A stretch of DNA of 64,000 nucleotides from Pseudomonas fulva 12-X (GCF_000213805.1 NC_015556.1:2170001-2234000), one strand, 5' to 3'; counted from the first letter of the stretch, positions 48,789-59,549 are shown. Made by a program: numbers and translations. Notes: a model not told the origin generated them from the sequence alone.

Positions 48789-51364
48789 GCCTGGCCAGCA
48801 CCTGGCTGCAGCGTAACGGCTGGAAGGCTTTCGATTTCCAGAAGGAGGTCTGGCAGGCGGTCGCCGATGGGCAGAGCGGCTTGCTGCATGCCTCCACCGG
48901 CGCCGGCAAGACCTACGCGGTATGGCTGGCCGCGCTCAATCGTTTCGCCGGTAAGGCGTCGCCGAAAAAGGCTCCAGTCAGCAAACGAGCGCCGCCAGCG
49001 GCGCCGCTGACGGTGCTGTGGATCACCCCGATGCGCGCCCTCGCTGCCGATACGCAGCGTGCCTTGCAGGCGCCGGTCGACGGCCTGGAACTACCCTGGA
49101 CGGTGGGCATGCGCACCGGCGACACCGGCAGCGCGGAACGTCAGCGCCAGGCGCGGCGCCTGCCCACGGCGCTGGTGACCACCCCCGAAAGCCTGACCCT
49201 GCTGTTGACTGGCGCCGACGCGAAAAATCAGTTCGCCCATGTCGGCATGCTGGTGGTGGACGAGTGGCACGAACTGCTCGGCAACAAGCGCGGGGTGCAG
49301 TTGCAGCTGGCGCTGGCGCGGCTGCGCCAATGGAACCCGCAATTGGTCGTCTGGGGGCTGTCGGCGACCCTGGGTAATCAGCCCCACGCTCTGGAGGTCC
49401 TGCTGCCCGACGGCAACGGGCGTCTGGTGCGTGGCGAGCAGGGCGGCAAGCCGCTGATCGACACCTTGCTACCGCCGGCTGTGGAGCGCTTTCCCTGGGC
49501 CGGTCACCTGGGTTTGCGGTTGCTGCCCCAGGTGGTCGAAGAACTGGATAAGAGCAGCGTCAGCCTGGTGTTCACCAACACCCGCTCGCAGTCGGAACTC
49601 TGGTACCAGGCTTTGCTCGAGGCACGGCCGGACTGGGCCGGGCTGATCGCCCTGCATCACGGTTCGCTGGCCCGCGAAGTGCGCGACTGGGTCGAGAACG
49701 GCCTCAAGCAGGGCAAGCTCAAAGCGGTGGTGTGCACCTCCAGCCTGGACTTGGGGGTCGACTTCCTGCCGGTCGAGCGGGTGTTGCAGATCGGCTCGGC
49801 CAAGGGCGTCGCCCGTTTGCTGCAGCGCGCCGGGCGCTCCGGCCATGCGCCCGGGCGCACCTCGCGCGCCACCCTGGTACCGACCCATGCCGTGGAACTG
49901 CTCGAGGCGGCGGCCCTGCAGGATGCGGTAGCGGCCGGGCGGATCGAGGCCCGTGAATCCCCCCATCAGCCGCTGGACGTGCTGGTCCAGCACTTGGTCA
50001 GCATGGCCCTCGGCGGTGGCTTCCGGCCTGACGAGTTGCTGCACGAAATACGCAGCACCTGGGCCTATCGCGACCTCGATGAGGCGCAGTGGCGCTGGGC
50101 ACTGGCCTTCGTGCGCCAGGGCGGCGAGTCCCTGAGTGCCTACCCGGATTACCAGCGTGTCGAGCCGGACGCGGAGGGCGTGTGGCGGGTGCCCAGCCCG
50201 CGCCTGGCGCGGCGCCACCGGATGAGCGTGGGCACCATCGTCAGTGATGCCAGCCTGACCGTGAAATGGTGGAGCAAGGGCGGCGGTGGCGGTTCCCTGG
50301 GCAGCGTGGAAGAGGGTTTCATCGCCCGCCTGCGGCCCGGCGACGTGTTCCTGTTCGGCGGCCGCCCATTGGAGCTGGTGCGGGTCGAGAACATGACCGC
50401 TTACGTCAAGCGCAGCGCCGCCGGCAAAGCCAGCGTACCGCGCTGGAATGGCGGGCGCATGCCGCTTTCCAACACCCTGTCCGAAGCGCTGGTGGCGCGC
50501 TTCGGCGAGGCTGCTCAAGGCCGTTTCGAGGGCCCGGAAATGCGCCTCCTGCAGCCGCTGCTCGAGGTGCAGGCCAACTGGTCGGCATTGCCGTCGCCCG
50601 GCACGTTGCTGGCCGAAACCCTGCATTCGCGCGAAGGCTGGCACCTGTTTCTCTATCCCTTCGCCGGGCGCAACGTGCATCTTGGGCTGGCCAGCCTGCT
50701 GGCCTGGCGACTGGGCCAGCGGCGGCCGTTGAGTTTTTCCATCGCGGTCAACGACTACGGCCTGGAACTGCTGTGCGCCAGTGAAGTGGAGTGGGGGCAA
50801 CTGCTCGACGGCGAGCTGTTCGACGAGCGCGATCTGTTGCATGACGTGCTCGCCAGCCTCAATGCCGGAGAGCTGGCACAGCGGCGCTTTCGCGAGATCG
50901 CGCGGATTGCCGGCCTGGTGTTCGGCGGCTACCCCGGCGCGGGTAAGAGCCTGCGCCAGGTGCAGGCCTCCAGCGGCCTGTTCTTTGACGTGTTCCGCCA
51001 GTACGACCCCGGCAACCTGTTGCTCACCCAGGCCCATGACGAAGTGCTGAGCCAGGAGCTGGACGTGCAGCTGCTGCGCCACACCCTGGCCGACATGCGC
51101 GCCGCACGGCTGAACCTGCACGCCTTGCGCCGCGCCACGCCGCTGGCGTTCCCGTTGATGGTCGAGCGCTTTCGCGAGCGGCTCAGTTCGGAAAAGCTCG
51201 CCGACCGCATCGCCCGTATGCTCGGCGAACTGGAGCGTGCCGCCGGGCCTGGCCCGCAAGTGGCGGACGCACCGCTGGTCGAGGTCGAGCCGGCGAGCCG
51301 CCGCAGCGAACGCAAGCGTAAGGATGGACGCCCGCGAGGCAAGGCCAAGGCCGGATCTGCATGA
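48785..51364 (+). CDS. lhr: Lhr-Core type DEXH helicase, ligase-associated
   Basis: An 859-residue superfamily 2 helicase. Walker A is STGAGKT (37-43) and Walker B is DEWH (159-162). RecA domain 2 contains [14 protein letters not shown] and the motif VI stretch [15 protein letters not shown], and winged-helix and Lhr-specific domains follow. The tail is basic ([16 protein letters not shown]). Lhr-Core enzymes translocate 3' to 5' on single-stranded DNA and unwind hybrids. It overlaps the ligase and phosphoesterase genes by four bases each. A fixed DEWH in place of DEAH is typical for this group. Confidence 0.93.
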   Translation: MSLASTWLQRNGWKAFDFQKEVWQAVADGQSGLLHASTGAGKTYAVWLAALNRFAGKASPKKAPVSKRAPPAAPLTVLWITPMRALAADTQRALQAPVDGLELPWTVGMRTGDTGSAERQRQARRLPTALVTTPESLTLLLTGADAKNQFAHVGMLVVDEWHELLGNKRGVQLQLALARLRQWNPQLVVWGLSATLGNQPHALEVLLPDGNGRLVRGEQGGKPLIDTLLPPAVERFPWAGHLGLRLLPQVVEELDKSSVSLVFTNTRSQSELWYQALLEARPDWAGLIALHHGSLAREVRDWVENGLKQGKLKAVVCTSSLDLGVDFLPVERVLQIGSAKGVARLLQRAGRSGHAPGRTSRATLVPTHAVELLEAAALQDAVAAGRIEARESPHQPLDVLVQHLVSMALGGGFRPDELLHEIRSTWAYRDLDEAQWRWALAFVRQGGESLSAYPDYQRVEPDAEGVWRVPSPRLARRHRMSVGTIVSDASLTVKWWSKGGGGGSLGSVEEGFIARLRPGDVFLFGGRPLELVRVENMTAYVKRSAAGKASVPRWNGGRMPLSNTLSEALVARFGEAAQGRFEGPEMRLLQPLLEVQANWSALPSPGTLLAETLHSREGWHLFLYPFAGRNVHLGLASLLAWRLGQRRPLSFSIAVNDYGLELLCASEVEWGQLLDGELFDERDLLHDVLASLNAGELAQRRFREIARIAGLVFGGYPGAGKSLRQVQASSGLFFDVFRQYDPGNLLLTQAHDEVLSQELDVQLLRHTLADMRAARLNLHALRRATPLAFPLMVERFRERLSSEKLADRIARMLGELERAAGPGPQVADAPLVEVEPASRRSERKRKDGRPRGKAKAGSA

Positions 51365-52020
51365 GTGCGCCTCATCTGGCAGTGGAGCTGGCCGGGGAGA
51401 CCCTCTGGCTGCTGGCCGACAAGGCGCTGTACTGGCCGGCCCGCCAGGCGCTGCTGATTGCCGATGCGCATTTCGGCAAGGCGGCCACCTACCGCGTACT
51501 TGGTCAGCCGGTGCCCCAGGGCACCACGGCGCGCAACCTGCAACGTATCGACCGGCTGCTGCAGGACTATCCCACCCGGCAACTGATCTTTCTCGGCGAC
51601 TTTCTGCACGCCAGGCCGGCGCGCAGCGGCAGTACCCTGGCCGCGTTGCAGGCCTGGCGAGCCCGAAATGCCGAGCTGCAGATCCTGCTGGTACGTGGCA
51701 ACCATGATCGCAGCGCCGGCGATCCGCCGGCCGAGCTGGGCATCGAGGTGGTGGGCGAGCCCTGGCCGATGGGGCCGTTCGCGCTGTGTCACGAGGTACT
51801 GGAGTGCCCGGGCCGCCACGTGCTCGCCGGGCACCTGCATCCGATGTTCGTGCTGCGTGGGCGAGGGCGGGACCGGTTGCGCATGCCGTGCTTCTGCATC
51901 GAGCCGGCGGCGACCCTGCTACCGGCGTTTGGCGAATTCACTGGCGGCATGGCCATCGAGTCGATGCCAGGGCGGGCCATTTATGGCGCCCTGGATGGAG
52001 CAGTGTGGCGATTGGCCTGA
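51361..52020 (+). CDS. pdeM: Ligase-associated metallophosphoesterase/nuclease
   Basis: A 219-residue calcineurin-fold phosphoesterase. Metal-binding motifs are DAHFGK (Asp35, His37), LGDFLH (Asp80), RGNHDR (Asn114, His115), CHE and AGHLHP. Relatives from P. putida are manganese-dependent DNA nucleases. It is the last gene of the four-gene repair operon, overlapping the helicase by four bases. Confidence 0.9.
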   Translation: MSAPHLAVELAGETLWLLADKALYWPARQALLIADAHFGKAATYRVLGQPVPQGTTARNLQRIDRLLQDYPTRQLIFLGDFLHARPARSGSTLAALQAWRARNAELQILLVRGNHDRSAGDPPAELGIEVVGEPWPMGPFALCHEVLECPGRHVLAGHLHPMFVLRGRGRDRLRMPCFCIEPAATLLPAFGEFTGGMAIESMPGRAIYGALDGAVWRLA

Positions 52021-52177
52021 TCATTGTGTGGCATATCGCCACAGTTCGGTCAGACGGAAAACTGACGATCAGCCTCTTATCCGCTGTAAATCGTTGAACA
52101 ATCGTGATTCGCTTCACAGTCTCGGTAGTAACTCCCGCCAGGCATCGCCGTCGGTCGAATGAAACGTTTCACCTTCC

Positions 52178-52203
52178 TCTAGTTATTTGCCTCCCGGTCG
52201 ATA
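52178..52203 (+). promoter_or_regulatory. Candidate sigma-28 (FliA) promoter of the chemoreceptor
   Basis: TCTAG, 14 bases, then GTCGATA differs by one base in each box from the Pseudomonas FliA consensus (TCAAG, 14 bases, GCCGATA). It ends 86 bp before the chemoreceptor start, as expected for motility-regulon genes. Confidence 0.5.
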
Positions 52204-52289
52204 GAATGCCTGCCGCAAAAAAATCAGACTGGTCCAACAACAATTCTCCAGCTGCTCTAACTCGGTTAAAAAAGTCGGAGAACTATTGA

Positions 52290-54212
52290 ATGAACAGCTG
52301 GTTTTCGAACATCAGCGTCACCCTGAAACTTGCCTTGGGCTTCGGCCTCGTGCTCGCGCTCACCTGCATTCTCGCCCTGGTCGGCTGGACCAGCCTGGGT
52401 AGCCTGGTGCAGCGCAGCGACTGGACGGCGGATATCGCTCACCTGAACGATACCCTGACCGACCTGCGTATCACCCGCCTGCAGTACATGCTGGCCAACG
52501 GCGACGAAACCATCGCCGAAACCGTGCAAAAGTCCCTCGACGGCTTCAAGGCCCAGCACGGTCAGGTACTGGCCAAGTTCAAGAGCCCCGAGAACGTACG
52601 CCTGCTGCAAGCCCAGGGTGCGCAGATCGATGCCTATCAGCTGTCGCTGAACAAGATGCGCGGTGGCTTTCGTGCCAGCAACGACGCGCGCCAGGAGATG
52701 ACCCGCAATGCGGTCAGTGCGGGCGAAGCGATCGATGAGATCAACGCTGCGGTGATGAACCTGCCGCCCTACGATGACAGCCGCGCCGCCCAGTTCCAGG
52801 CCATTACCAAGGCCAAGGAAGACTGGCAGCTGGTGCGTTATCAGGTGCGCGGCTATACCGGCAGCCCGAATGCCGATGCCGAGCGCGTGGCCGTCGCCCA
52901 GATCGATACCACCATCAAGGATATGGACGCCTTCCGCCAGGCATTCGCTGCCGAGCACCCGCAGCGCGTCAACCAGGTTACCGCGGCGCTGGACAAGTAC
53001 CGTGACGCGGTCATGGCCTTCAAGGCCGCTATCGACACCATCGCCGTGGCGCGCAAGGAGCTGACCGACGAAGGCTACGAGATCGTGCGCATCAGCAAGG
53101 AGCTGACCGCCATCCAGATGGAACGTCGCAACAGCGAAACCGCCTCGGCCCGTACCCTGCAGCTGACCACCACACTGGTCGCACTGCTGGTCGGTGTGCT
53201 GGCGGCCTGGCTGATCACCCGGCAGATTACCCGCCCGCTGCAGGAAACCCTGGTCGCCGTGGAACGTATCGCCGGTGGCGACCTGAGCCAGACCCTGCAG
53301 GTGACCCGTCGCGACGAAATGGGTGTGCTGCAGCTGGGCATCCAGCGCATGGGTAGTACCCTGCGTGACCTGATTGGCGGCATCCGCGATGGCGTCACCC
53401 AGATTGCCAGCGCTGCCGAAGAGCTGTCGGCCGTGACCGAGCAGACCAGCGCCGGGGTCAACAGCCAGAAAGTGGAAACCGATCAGGTGGCCACCGCCAT
53501 GCACGAGATGTCCGCCACTGTGCAGGAAGTCGCACGCAACGCCGCCGACGCCTCGCGCGCCGCCTCCGATGCCGATCGCGAAGCCAATCAGGGTGATCGG
53601 GTGGTCGGCGAAGCCATCGCGCAGATCGAGCGTCTGGCAGCCGAAGTGACGCGCTCCACCGAAGCGATGAGCCACCTGCAGCAGGAAAGCAACAAGATCG
53701 GCAGCGTGATGGACGTGATCAAGGCCGTGGCCGAGCAGACCAACCTGCTGGCTCTCAACGCCGCCATCGAAGCCGCCCGCGCTGGCGAAGCCGGCCGTGG
53801 CTTTGCCGTGGTCGCCGACGAGGTGCGTGGCCTGGCCCAGCGCACGCAGAAATCCACCGAGGAGATCGAGGAGCTGGTCGCCGGCCTGCAGCATGGCACC
53901 CAGCAGGTCGCCAACATCATGCACAGCAGCCGCGAGCTGACCGACAGCACCGTGGAGCTGACCCGCAAGGCCGGTGGTTCGCTGGAAAGCATCACCCGCA
54001 CGGTGTCCAACATCCAGTCGATGAACCAGCAGATCGCTGCCGCTGCCGAGCAGCAAAGCGCGGTCGCCGAGGAGATCAGCCGCAGCGTGATCAATGTGCG
54101 CGACATCTCCGAGCAGACCGCCGCCGCCAGCGAGGAAACCGCCGCCTCCAGCGTCGAGCTGGCCCGCCTGGGCAGCCAGTTGCAGCAGATGGTCAGCCAT
54201 TTCCGCGTCTGA
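52290..54212 (+). CDS. Methyl-accepting chemotaxis protein with large helical (HBM-type) sensor
   Basis: A 640-residue chemoreceptor. Helix 1 spans about 13-33, an all-helical periplasmic region of about 250 residues spans 34-287, helix 2 spans 288-312, and HAMP about 312-365. The signalling hairpin contains [20 protein letters not shown]. The sensor length and helical pattern match helical bimodular domains, as in McpS of P. putida (TCA intermediates). That makes organic acids the likely ligands, by analogy only. It ends with a 14-bp perfect terminator stem. Confidence 0.87.
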   Translation: MNSWFSNISVTLKLALGFGLVLALTCILALVGWTSLGSLVQRSDWTADIAHLNDTLTDLRITRLQYMLANGDETIAETVQKSLDGFKAQHGQVLAKFKSPENVRLLQAQGAQIDAYQLSLNKMRGGFRASNDARQEMTRNAVSAGEAIDEINAAVMNLPPYDDSRAAQFQAITKAKEDWQLVRYQVRGYTGSPNADAERVAVAQIDTTIKDMDAFRQAFAAEHPQRVNQVTAALDKYRDAVMAFKAAIDTIAVARKELTDEGYEIVRISKELTAIQMERRNSETASARTLQLTTTLVALLVGVLAAWLITRQITRPLQETLVAVERIAGGDLSQTLQVTRRDEMGVLQLGIQRMGSTLRDLIGGIRDGVTQIASAAEELSAVTEQTSAGVNSQKVETDQVATAMHEMSATVQEVARNAADASRAASDADREANQGDRVVGEAIAQIERLAAEVTRSTEAMSHLQQESNKIGSVMDVIKAVAEQTNLLALNAAIEAARAGEAGRGFAVVADEVRGLAQRTQKSTEEIEELVAGLQHGTQQVANIMHSSRELTDSTVELTRKAGGSLESITRTVSNIQSMNQQIAAAAEQQSAVAEEISRSVINVRDISEQTAAASEETAASSVELARLGSQLQQMVSHFRV

Positions 54213-54234
54213 TCGGGACGGTGAGCTGAAACGG

Positions 54235-54268
54235 AAAGGCCGTTGCTCGATGAGCAACGGCCTTTTTT
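54235..54268 (+). terminator. Strong terminator after the chemoreceptor
   Basis: AAAGGCCGTTGCTC and GAGCAACGGCCTTT form a perfect 14-bp stem with a GAT loop, followed by further T residues and a second T run. Confidence 0.95.
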
Positions 54269-54374
54269 GGTTTTTCGCGGAGTCTCGGGAAAGCCAATCC
54301 TGACACCGGACTGGCAAATAAGTGTTCGCTGCCGATTACTTGGCACTTTCCATTGGCCCGCCGCCTGGCCTGAT

Positions 54375-55080
54375 GGGTTTCGCCCCTTACGGGCGCCTCA
54401 CTTTCTTTGCTTGTGCAAAGAAAGTAAGCAAAGAAACACACCCCTACATACGGCCCCGGCTGCGCCGGGGTTCCCTCATTCCATCACCACTCCAGGGGCA
54501 CGCTGCGAAGGGCCATCCCTGGCCCATCGCAGCTCTCGCGACATCCATGTCGCTCAACCCCTTACGTGGCGATTCCATTCGGCCTCCTGAAGGGGAGGAC
54601 TTGGGCGTCGCCTGTGCGATCGCAGCTCAAAAGCAAAAACAGACGCCTCCGAGCTTGAGCCTGTAGAAATCTTGCAAGCTCGCGCTCCGGTCCCGTCAGG
54701 AGGCCGAGTGGAGGTGTCGTGTAGGGGGACGAGCCCCATGGATGCGGCGAGTTCGTAGGTTGGACGACGCTTCACCCGTCCACCGCCCCGTGATCGCACG
54801 GTGGATGAAAAGAGCGTCATCCACCCTACGAACTGGTGAACTGCCTGCGATTCAGGGGGGCGCGCAGAGCCCGTCCAGGAGGGCGAACGCAATCGTCGTG
54901 GAAGAGGTTGAGCGGCATGGATGCCGCGAGAGCCGCGATGGGCCATGGATGGCCCTTCGCGGCGTGCCTCTGGAACGGCGATGGAGTGAGCGAACCCCGG
55001 CGCAGCCGGGGCCGGATGATCGGGCGGAGGGTTTTGGTTACTTTTGCCCGCAAAAGTGACTCGCCCGACAGGGCGAAACC
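54375..55080. repeat. Composite inverted-repeat element of about 700 bp
   Basis: The left arm (54375 to about 54595) and right arm (about 54877-55080) are extended inverted copies. Both carry GGTTTCGCCC, a CTTT...AAAG hairpin, GGCCCCGGCTGCGCCGGGG, CGCGAAGGGCCATCC or a close variant, and CTCTCGCG(A/G)CATCCATG. A third, partial copy of the same module in minus orientation lies at about 54690-54760. No transposase is present. Frames open through the arms in both orientations only because the repeat is GC-rich; they give the same pseudo-protein on both sides. The whole 1013-bp gap 54213-55225 holds no recognisable gene. Confidence 0.85.
54752..54832. repeat. Nested CCACCCTACG-family hairpin repeat
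   Basis: TTCGTAGG at the left pairs with CCTACGAA at the right, enclosing GTCCACCGC and GGTGGATGA arms. It is the same family as 2342-2430 and lies inside the composite element, next to a truncated module, as if it had inserted there. Confidence 0.7.
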
Positions 55081-55225
55081 GGAGACGTCAGTAGGACGTC
55101 GATAAGCCGATAGACCGCTTGAGCGCCGAAAACACCCGTGTACTCACACAAACTTGCCAGTCCGGTATCCCCGCACGTTCCCCAAAACCGTGCGAAGCCG
55201 CTTGTTTATCACCTCTGGAAAACCG

Positions 55226-56005
55226 TCAGTGCGTGGCAATCCAGATCAGCAAACCGGCCTGGAACAGACAGAAGGCCACCAGGCAGCCGATGGTGAAGCG
55301 CAGGCCGCCATCTTCGCGCTTGAGCTGTTCCAGGCGCTCGCGCTGCTTGCGCAACTGTACGTCCTGTTCCTGCAGGTTCTGGTCGGCCAGTTGCAGCATC
55401 TGCGCGGCGTCCAGCTGTTCGATGAACTGCACCTTCTCGCCATTCCAGTCGCTGTGCAGGGCGCTGAGGCGCGAGGCGCTGTACTGCGCCTTGAGCTGAT
55501 TTTCCTGGTAGTCGACGCTGAAACCCTGGGCCTTGAGGCAGTGATCGCGGCGCGCGCGGGCTTCGTCGTTGAGCGCATCGCGGCTCGGCAGCGGGCCGCT
55601 TTCCAGGGTGTAGTGGGCGCAGTGCTGTTTGGCCCAGGCAGCGGCCTGGGCCAGCAGGAAGCGCCCCAGGCCACGGTTCTGCGGCTCCAGGCTCAGGCCG
55701 CTGTCACCGAAGCGTGCTTCCTTGTTGCGGTGGTCGAGCCACAGCTCCAGTACGTTCTGCTCCTTGCGCACCTTCTGGCCGGGCAATTGCAGGCTCAGGC
55801 GCAGCAGGCTCTGTTCCTTGCTGTGTCGCTCCACACGGCCTAACTGCACGAAACGCAGCGGGCGGGCGCCGGTGTGGCGGTCGACGGGCAGGGGCGACAG
55901 GCGCAGCAGGCGAAAATGCTCCGGTCCAAGGCCGTCCCAGGGATGGGAAGGGGCGGGCTGTTCGCTTTCCGGCGGGGCGACGGCGGTGGTTTCGCTGTCG
56001 GTCAT
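55226..56005 (-). CDS. GNAT-like protein with coiled coil and C-terminal membrane anchor
   Basis: A 259-residue protein I do not recognise by name. Residues about 85-165 look like an acetyltransferase core, with the acetyl-CoA loop QNRGLGRFLLAQAAAWAK and the following RRDHCLKAQGFSVDY. Residues 190-230 form a charged heptad-like helix (QLADQNLQEQDVQLRKQRERLEQL). The last 25 residues are a single membrane helix (FTIGCLVAFCLFQAGLLIWIA) with a short tail, so the enzyme would face the cytoplasm as a tail-anchored protein. It stands alone, 48 bp from the next gene. Activity and substrate are unknown. Confidence 0.7.
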   Translation of the reverse strand: MTDSETTAVAPPESEQPAPSHPWDGLGPEHFRLLRLSPLPVDRHTGARPLRFVQLGRVERHSKEQSLLRLSLQLPGQKVRKEQNVLELWLDHRNKEARFGDSGLSLEPQNRGLGRFLLAQAAAWAKQHCAHYTLESGPLPSRDALNDEARARRDHCLKAQGFSVDYQENQLKAQYSASRLSALHSDWNGEKVQFIEQLDAAQMLQLADQNLQEQDVQLRKQRERLEQLKREDGGLRFTIGCLVAFCLFQAGLLIWIATH

Positions 56006-56053
56006 CTGGCGCTCCTTGGGGAGCCGCCTGGCAGGGCGGACTCATGATCGGTT

Positions 56054-57034
56054 CTAGCCGTTATCGGCAGCCTTGCCGGTATCTGCAGGCGGCAGCGCCT
56101 TGATGAAGCTCGCCAGACGGGTGGTCAGACCGCGGGCAAGCGGCAGATCCGGGTTGTTATAGGACGCCAGTTGCGCCTCCATGTCCATCGGCACGATGCG
56201 CAGCACATGGTTCATGCCGTTGACGATCTGCAGCTCCGCCCTGGGGTTGGCAGCGTGCAGCGCCTCGGCGTCCTGCACGCTGACCTGGATGTCGTGATCG
56301 CCCTGCAGGATCAGCGCCGGCGCCTTGACCTGGGCGAAGGCGGCCGCCGGGTCCTGGCGAAACAGGGAAATCAGGTAGGGCTGCACGCTGGTGCGAAACA
56401 GCACGGTCAGCTCGTCCGACACCTGGGGCACCTGACGGCCTTCATGCAGGGCTTCGAGCAGCGCCTCGGCCTCACCACGCAGGCGCGGCGGCAGACGGTT
56501 GCGCAGTTGCTCGCGCAGCAACTGGTCGATGGGCCGCGCACTGCCGGCGATAGACACCAGGGCATCGGCACCCGATTGATTGGCCGCCAGGGTGGCGATC
56601 AGCGCGCCTTCGCTATGGCCGACCAGGATCACCTGACTGAAGCGTTTGTCCTGGCGCAGCTGCTGCACCCAGGCGACCACGTCGGCCGCATAGCGCTCCA
56701 CGCTGAGGTCGCGCTCATGGGGCGTGGCGGCAAAGCTCGCGCCGATGCCGCGCTTGTCGTAGCGCACGCTGGCGATGCCTTGCTGGGCTAGGGCCATGGC
56801 CAGCTTGCGGTGGGCGTCGTTATGGCCGCCACCAGGGTTGTTGCCGTTGCGGTCGGTCGGCCCGGAGCCGGCCACCAGCAATACCACGGGTATCGGCGCG
56901 TCGCGCTGCGGCAGTACCAGGGAGCCGTCCAGCACGCCCTGGCCGGTATCCAGGCTGACCGGCTCACGCAGGATGGGGGCGGCCTGAACCAGGCCGGCAA
57001 ACAGGGAAAGGGTCAAAAGCAGGGCTCGCAGCAT
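56054..57034 (-). CDS. Secreted alpha/beta hydrolase
   Basis: A 326-residue hydrolase. The signal peptide is MLRALLLTLSLFAGLVQA, oxyanion stretch LLVAGSGPTDRNGNN, nucleophile Ser141 in GHSEG, and a late acid and base in LQGDHDIQV and NGMNHVLR. I chose the methionine at 57034 because it begins a clean signal peptide; the frame opens 14 codons earlier. It is probably a periplasmic esterase or lipase-like enzyme. Divergent from aroC. Substrate unknown. Confidence 0.82.
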   Translation of the reverse strand: MLRALLLTLSLFAGLVQAAPILREPVSLDTGQGVLDGSLVLPQRDAPIPVVLLVAGSGPTDRNGNNPGGGHNDAHRKLAMALAQQGIASVRYDKRGIGASFAATPHERDLSVERYAADVVAWVQQLRQDKRFSQVILVGHSEGALIATLAANQSGADALVSIAGSARPIDQLLREQLRNRLPPRLRGEAEALLEALHEGRQVPQVSDELTVLFRTSVQPYLISLFRQDPAAAFAQVKAPALILQGDHDIQVSVQDAEALHAANPRAELQIVNGMNHVLRIVPMDMEAQLASYNNPDLPLARGLTTRLASFIKALPPADTGKAADNG

Positions 57035-57197
57035 GATGGGGACGGGTCTGTGATGGGCTCTGTTGGACGCTGGCACATGGCCAAAGGTTCGCGCGCGGGT
57101 GAACTCGGCGGTTGGCTGGGAGTATACTCAGCGGCTTTCTTCACCGGCCTGCCTTTTCGCCGCAGGCTGCGGATCGACCTTCTCTGGAGCCTCGCGC

Positions 57198-58289
57198 ATG
57201 TCCGGCAATACCTTCGGCAAGCTGTTCACCGTCACCACGGCAGGCGAGAGCCATGGCCCGGCGCTGGTCGCCATCGTCGACGGCTGCCCGCCCGGCCTGG
57301 AGATTTCCCTGGACGACCTGCAGCGCGACTTGGATCGCCGCAAGCCGGGCACCAGCCGCCATACCACCCAGCGCCAGGAAGCCGATGAGGTGGAAATCCT
57401 CTCCGGGGTGTTCGAAGGCAAGACCACCGGCTGCGCCATTGGCCTGCTGATCCGCAACACCGATCAGAAGTCCAAGGACTACTCGGCGATCAAGGACCTG
57501 TTTCGCCCGGCCCACGCCGACTACACCTATCACCACAAGTACGGCATCCGCGACTACCGTGGCGGCGGCCGCAGCTCGGCCCGCGAAACCGCCATGCGTG
57601 TGGCGGCCGGCGCCATCGCCAAGAAGTACCTGGCCAGCCAGGGCATCGTCATTCGCGGCTACATGAGCCAGCTCGGCCCTATCGAAATCCCGTTCAAGAC
57701 CTGGGATTCGGTGGAAGAGAACGCCTTCTTCAGCCCTGATCCTGCCAAGGTGCCGGAGCTGGAGGCCTACATGGACCAGCTTCGCCGCGACCAGGATTCG
57801 GTCGGTGCGAAGATCACCGTGGTGGCCGAAGGCATGATGCCGGGCCTGGGCGAGCCGATCTTCGACCGCCTCGACGCCGAGCTGGCCCATGCGCTGATGA
57901 GCATCAACGCGGTCAAAGGCGTGGAAATCGGCGATGGTTTCGCGGCCGTTGCCCAGCGCGGCACCGAGCACCGTGACGAGCTGACCCCGCAAGGCTTCGT
58001 GTCCAACCATGCCGGCGGCATTCTTGGTGGTATCTCCAGCGGCCAGCCGATCGTTGCTCACCTGGCGCTCAAACCGACCTCAAGCATCACCACGCCGGGC
58101 CGCTCCATCGATGTGGATGGCAATCCGGTGGACGTGATCACCAAGGGCCGCCACGATCCCTGCGTCGGCATTCGCGCCACGCCGATTGCCGAAGCGATGA
58201 TGGCCATGGTGCTGATGGATCACCTGCTGCGTCACCGCGCACAGAACGCCGATGTGCAGGTAAGTACGCCGGTACTGCCGCAGCTGTGA
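57198..58289 (+). CDS. aroC: Chorismate synthase
   Basis: A 363-residue chorismate synthase with signature 1 GESHGPAL from residue 16, [12 protein letters not shown] in the middle and [15 protein letters not shown] near the end. It converts 5-enolpyruvylshikimate-3-phosphate to chorismate with reduced FMN. The ATG at 57198 has GGAG 11 bases upstream and gives the standard N-terminus [10 protein letters not shown]. The order aroC, MFS carrier, cupin resembles the Pseudomonas aeruginosa locus. Confidence 0.96.
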   Translation: MSGNTFGKLFTVTTAGESHGPALVAIVDGCPPGLEISLDDLQRDLDRRKPGTSRHTTQRQEADEVEILSGVFEGKTTGCAIGLLIRNTDQKSKDYSAIKDLFRPAHADYTYHHKYGIRDYRGGGRSSARETAMRVAAGAIAKKYLASQGIVIRGYMSQLGPIEIPFKTWDSVEENAFFSPDPAKVPELEAYMDQLRRDQDSVGAKITVVAEGMMPGLGEPIFDRLDAELAHALMSINAVKGVEIGDGFAAVAQRGTEHRDELTPQGFVSNHAGGILGGISSGQPIVAHLALKPTSSITTPGRSIDVDGNPVDVITKGRHDPCVGIRATPIAEAMMAMVLMDHLLRHRAQNADVQVSTPVLPQL

Positions 58290-58314
58290 GCGCGTCAGTG
58301 CGCGCCAAGAGCAG

Positions 58315-58339
58315 GGCAGGCGCTGCATTCGCGCCTGCC
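58315..58339 (+). terminator. Hairpin between aroC and the MFS gene
   Basis: GGCAGGCGC and GCGCCTGCC form a perfect 9-bp stem with a seven-base loop; no T run, so read-through into the next gene is likely. Confidence 0.5.
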
Positions 58340-58357
58340 GCCTGAGGCCGGCTGCCA

Positions 58358-59503
58358 ATGACTGCTCTGCCGTACTGGCGCCTGTCCGGTTTCTACCTCT
58401 TCTACTTCGCACTGCTTGGCGCCACGGCGCCGTTCCTCGGCCTGTACTTCGCCCACCTCGGTTTCTCGCCGGCACGCATCGGCGAGTTGGTCGCCATTCC
58501 CATGCTGATGCGCTGCATCGCGCCGAACCTGTGGGGCTGGCTGGGCGATTACAGCGGCCGGCGCCTGCTGATCGTTCGACTCGGCGCCTTGTGCACCTTG
58601 CTCAGCCTGAGCCTTATCTTCGTCAGCCACAGCTATGCCTGGCTGGCACTGGTGATGGCCCTGCATGCCTTCTTCTGGCACGCGGTGCTGCCGCAGTTCG
58701 AGGTCATCACCCTGGCGCATCTGCGCGAGCAGTCGGCGCGCTATGCGCAGATTCGCCTGTGGGGCTCGATCGGTTTCATTCTCAGCGTGGTCGGTCTGGG
58801 CAAGACATTCGAGCTGCTCAGCCTGGATGTGTATCCCTGGGCGCTGCTGATCATCATCGCCGGCATCGCCCTGAGCAGCTTCTGGGTACCGGACGCTCAG
58901 CCGTTGGCGTCGTCGCAGTCGGCGGATCAGGGTGGCTTCCTGAGGCAGCTCAAACAGCCTGGCGTGCTGGCTTTCTACCTGTGTGTGGCGCTGATGCAGC
59001 TGTCCCACGGGCCGTACTACACCTTTCTGAGCATTCACCTGGAGCATCTCGGCTACAGCCGCGGCCTGATCGGCATGCTCTGGGCGCTAGGCGTGGTCGC
59101 CGAGGTGCTGGTGTTCATGGCCATGGCGCGCCTGCTGCAGCGCTTCAGCCTGCGCCAGGTGCTGATCGCCAGCTTCGCGACCGCCGCGCTGCGTTGGGTG
59201 CTGATGGGCTTTCTGGCCGATCACCTGAGCGTGCTGCTGTTCGCCCAGGTGCTGCATGCCGCCACCTTCGGCAGTTTTCACGCGGCGTCTATCGCCTTCG
59301 TGCAGCGCAGCTTCGGCGCCCGCCAGCAGGGCCAGGGCCAGGCGCTGTACGCCTCGCTGGCAGGCATTGGCGGCGCGTTCGGTGCGTTGTACGCCGGCTA
59401 CAGCTGGCACGGTCTCGGCCCGCAGTGGACATTCGCCCTGGCGGGGCTGGCCGCGCTGCTCGCAGCCGTTATCATGGCCCGACGCACGGCCGAGCCGACA
59501 TGA
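58358..59503 (+). CDS. MFS transporter, phenylpropionate-permease-like (HcaT/LacY-like)
   Basis: A 381-residue, twelve-helix transporter starting LPYWRLSGFYLFYFALLGATAPFLGLYF. This is the N-terminal pattern of the HcaT/nucleoside-proton-symporter-like group; IRLWGSIGFILSV after helix 4 is another group mark. Its position after aroC and before the cupin gene is conserved in pseudomonads. Substrate unknown; HcaT naming is by family only. Confidence 0.82.
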   Translation: MTALPYWRLSGFYLFYFALLGATAPFLGLYFAHLGFSPARIGELVAIPMLMRCIAPNLWGWLGDYSGRRLLIVRLGALCTLLSLSLIFVSHSYAWLALVMALHAFFWHAVLPQFEVITLAHLREQSARYAQIRLWGSIGFILSVVGLGKTFELLSLDVYPWALLIIIAGIALSSFWVPDAQPLASSQSADQGGFLRQLKQPGVLAFYLCVALMQLSHGPYYTFLSIHLEHLGYSRGLIGMLWALGVVAEVLVFMAMARLLQRFSLRQVLIASFATAALRWVLMGFLADHLSVLLFAQVLHAATFGSFHAASIAFVQRSFGARQQGQGQALYASLAGIGGAFGALYAGYSWHGLGPQWTFALAGLAALLAAVIMARRTAEPT

Positions 59504-59549
59504 CCCATCAGGTCGCCGCAAGGTGGCCGACACCAGACAGGAATCACCC

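Noticed and set aside
52266-54317. 683-residue open frame on the minus strand opposite the chemoreceptor
   Set aside because: It mirrors the codon pattern of a certain chemoreceptor gene; its translation is Gly/His/Leu-rich with no family resemblance, a common effect of high GC.
54243-55105. Several 80-130 residue frames in the gap after the second chemoreceptor
   Set aside because: The same pseudo-sequence appears from both arms of an inverted repeat and on both strands; no ribosome sites. Treated as repeat, not genes.
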